This document shows positions 5,862 to 7,137 of a stretch of DNA of 7,137 nucleotides, piece after piece. The DNA is taken from contig JALGWA010000106.1 of the NCBI GenBank assembly GCA_025774425.1, positions 1 through 7,137 on the forward strand, in the 5' to 3' direction. This DNA comes from a bacterium. GTDB taxonomy: Bacteria; Arandabacterota; Arandabacteria; Arandabacterales; JALGWA01. Below the pieces are notes generated by a model that did not search any database, had not been told where the DNA came from, and worked only from the letters and a program-made list of their open reading frames with translations. Each line of letters starts with the position of its first letter. The first letter of the stretch is position 1. The translations under genes and the position numbers were made by a program.

Positions 5862-6455
5862 CTAGCGCGAAAAAGAAGAAAGGACAAGAGCCTGTCGTTC
5901 GGGCTCTCTGAGAATCCCTCTCGCCTCCGAGGTCACCATGAGCGACCCGGGCTTCTTGACGCCCCTTATGCTCATGCACAGGTGCTCGGCCTCGATGAGC
6001 ACCAGGACCCCGGCGGGCCTCAGCTTGGAGTCCAAGGCGTCGGCCAGCTCGACGGTCATCCGTTCCTGAATCTGCAGCCTTCCTGCAACCGCGTCCACTG
6101 CTCTGACTATCTTGCTGACCCCGACGAGCCTGCCGTCTTCGGGGACATAGCCCACATGAACCTTACCGATGAACGGGAGCATGTGATGCTCGCACATCGA
6201 AACGAAGCCGATGTTCTTGACTATCACTACATCCTGCGAGTAATCGGTGGCGAGGGGGGCAAGATACTCGCCGGGATCGACGCCCATCCCTGAGAGGATC
6301 TCCTCGTAGAAGTCGGCGACCCGGCGAGGAGTAGCAACCAAGCCTTCCCTGTCGGGGCGCTCCCCGATCCCGGCGAGAAGGAGTCTCACGGCTCTCTCGA
6401 CCTTGTCGCGGTCGAATTTCCTATGTCTTTTCTTCCGTGTCTTCTTCGGGGGCAC
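5862..6455 (-). CDS. folE: GTP cyclohydrolase I
   Basis: This converts GTP to 7,8-dihydroneopterin triphosphate, the first step of folate synthesis, as a zinc-dependent cytoplasmic multimer. The 197 residues are typical of the single-domain bacterial enzyme: a short basic leader (PPKKTRKKRHRKF), GERPDREGLVATPRRVA (31-47), CEHHMLPF (88-95), VGVSKIVR (111-118), QIQERM (128-133) and EHLCMSIRGVKKPG (157-170). The expected zinc ligands C88, H91 and C160 are present. The start is GTG at 6455, with GGAG six bases upstream (6462-6465 on the plus strand). It therefore begins 35 bases inside the 3' end of ftsH, which suggests translational coupling. Together with folP it covers two non-adjacent folate steps; folB and folK, which lie between them in the pathway, are not in the window. 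Confidence 0.96.
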   Translation of the reverse strand: MPPKKTRKKRHRKFDRDKVERAVRLLLAGIGERPDREGLVATPRRVADFYEEILSGMGVDPGEYLAPLATDYSQDVVIVKNIGFVSMCEHHMLPFIGKVHVGYVPEDGRLVGVSKIVRAVDAVAGRLQIQERMTVELADALDSKLRPAGVLVLIEAEHLCMSIRGVKKPGSLMVTSEARGILREPERQALVLSSFSR

Positions 6456-7137
6456 CTGTTTCTCCGGCTGGGGGCGTATCGCTCGCTGCGGATTCCACGG
6501 CCGCGGCGGCCCTCCTCGCTTTCCTGCTCTTGGCCCTGCTGTTCTGCTCGCTTCTCAGCGGCCCGAGGTCCTCCCCCTTGAGGACCTTCTCGATTTCGTC
6601 TCCGTCCAGGATCTCTCTTTCCAGAAGCGCTTGCGCCAGAGCCTTGAGCTCGTCGATATGCCCGTTGATGAGTGTTCTCGCGCGCTCGCCGGCGTCGTCG
6701 ATGATCCGCCTAACTTCCTTGTCGATGACCACGGCCGTCTGCTCGCTGTAATCGCGATGCTGGGCGATCTCGCGGCCCAGGAATATCTGCTCCTCCTTCC
6801 GGCCGAAGCTCAACGGCCCGAGTTCCTCGCTCATGCCCCAGTCGCAGACCATCTTCCTCGCGATCGTCGTCGCCCTGTCGATGTCGGCCTTGGCGCCCGT
6901 GGTCATGTCCTCGAACACCGCCCACTCGGCCGAACGGCCGCCGAGAAGCACGGCGATCTGCGCGTTGAGCATGCTCTTCGAGAGGTTGTGGCGGTCGTCC
7001 ACGGGGAGCTGGGCGGTAAGCCCGAGCGCCTGGCCCCTGGGAACGATGGTGACCTTGTGAAGAGGATCCGCCTCCGGGATGTAGTAAGCGACGAGCGCAT
7101 GACCTGCTTCATGGTACGCGATCCGCTCCCTCTCCTC
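6421..7137 (-). CDS. ftsH: ATP-dependent zinc metalloprotease FtsH, C-terminal part (5' end outside window)
   Basis: Only the last 238 residues are present; the N-terminal membrane helices and AAA ATPase domain lie beyond the right edge. The fragment opens with ERERIAYHEAGHALVAYY, whose HEAGH (7113-7099) is the HExxH zinc protease site. It continues with KVTIVPRG, ALGLTAQLP, LLGGRSAE, and TTGAKADIDRAT, whose aspartate supplies the third zinc ligand in the family. WGMSEELGPLSFG and the helical bundle after it match the FtsH protease domain. FtsH is a hexameric membrane protease degrading misassembled membrane and regulatory proteins. The last ~45 residues are low complexity: a basic patch (RAKSRKARR) then an Ala/Glu/Pro/Thr-rich acidic end, as is common in FtsH tails. 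The stop at 6421 lies inside folE. Reading continues past the internal GTG near 7002, so the frame is truly open at the window edge. Confidence 0.96.
   Translation of the reverse strand, partial: EERERIAYHEAGHALVAYYIPEADPLHKVTIVPRGQALGLTAQLPVDDRHNLSKSMLNAQIAVLLGGRSAEWAVFEDMTTGAKADIDRATTIARKMVCDWGMSEELGPLSFGRKEEQIFLGREIAQHRDYSEQTAVVIDKEVRRIIDDAGERARTLINGHIDELKALAQALLEREILDGDEIEKVLKGEDLGPLRSEQNSRAKSRKARRAAAAVESAASDTPPAGETGAPEEDTEEKT

Overview
The window is GC-rich bacterial DNA (by eye roughly 60-65% GC) with dense gene packing, Shine-Dalgarno-led starts and a mix of ATG, GTG and TTG start codons. No rRNA, tRNA, CRISPR array or transposase gene is visible. The gene order ftsH-folE-folP-cdaA is a housekeeping arrangement, and parts of it (ftsH-folP-cdaA) are known from several phyla. 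The C-terminal W-G-x-I-K tail of the secreted protein recalls envelope proteins from high-GC FCB-type lineages. That clue is weak, so I leave the phylum unresolved.

Layout. Positions 73-2919 (+ strand) hold three closely spaced genes that look like one operon. They are a small two-helix membrane protein of unknown function, a zinc-ribbon class I SAM-dependent methyltransferase, and a 12-helix MFS transporter with a TTG start. Positions 2920-3360 are a 441-base intergenic region with several structured repeats. The clearest is a pair of inverted 17-bp copies (16/17 matching) at 2975-2991 and 3047-3063, resembling a REPIN or BIME-like element. Further on are an 11-bp-arm hairpin, a 6-bp hairpin and a 14-bp direct repeat. 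Positions 3361-4251 (+) encode an exported cysteine-rich protein with a calcium-loop-like motif and two probable OB-fold-like modules.

Positions 4253-7137 (- strand) form a tight operon, transcribed ftsH (5' end outside the window) -> folE -> folP -> cdaA. It combines the membrane AAA protease, GTP cyclohydrolase I (first step of folate or pterin synthesis), dihydropteroate synthase (the sulfonamide-target step) and the membrane diadenylate cyclase that makes c-di-AMP. folE starts inside ftsH and folP/cdaA share an ATGA overlap, which suggests translational coupling. The secreted-protein gene and cdaA converge with one base between their stop codons.

Most of the window is ordinary chromosome. 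The parts most worth a second look are the inverted-repeat element in the intergenic region and the unrecognised cysteine-rich secreted protein next to it. The conserved-looking membrane protein that heads the first operon comes next. I see no clear novel multi-gene system.
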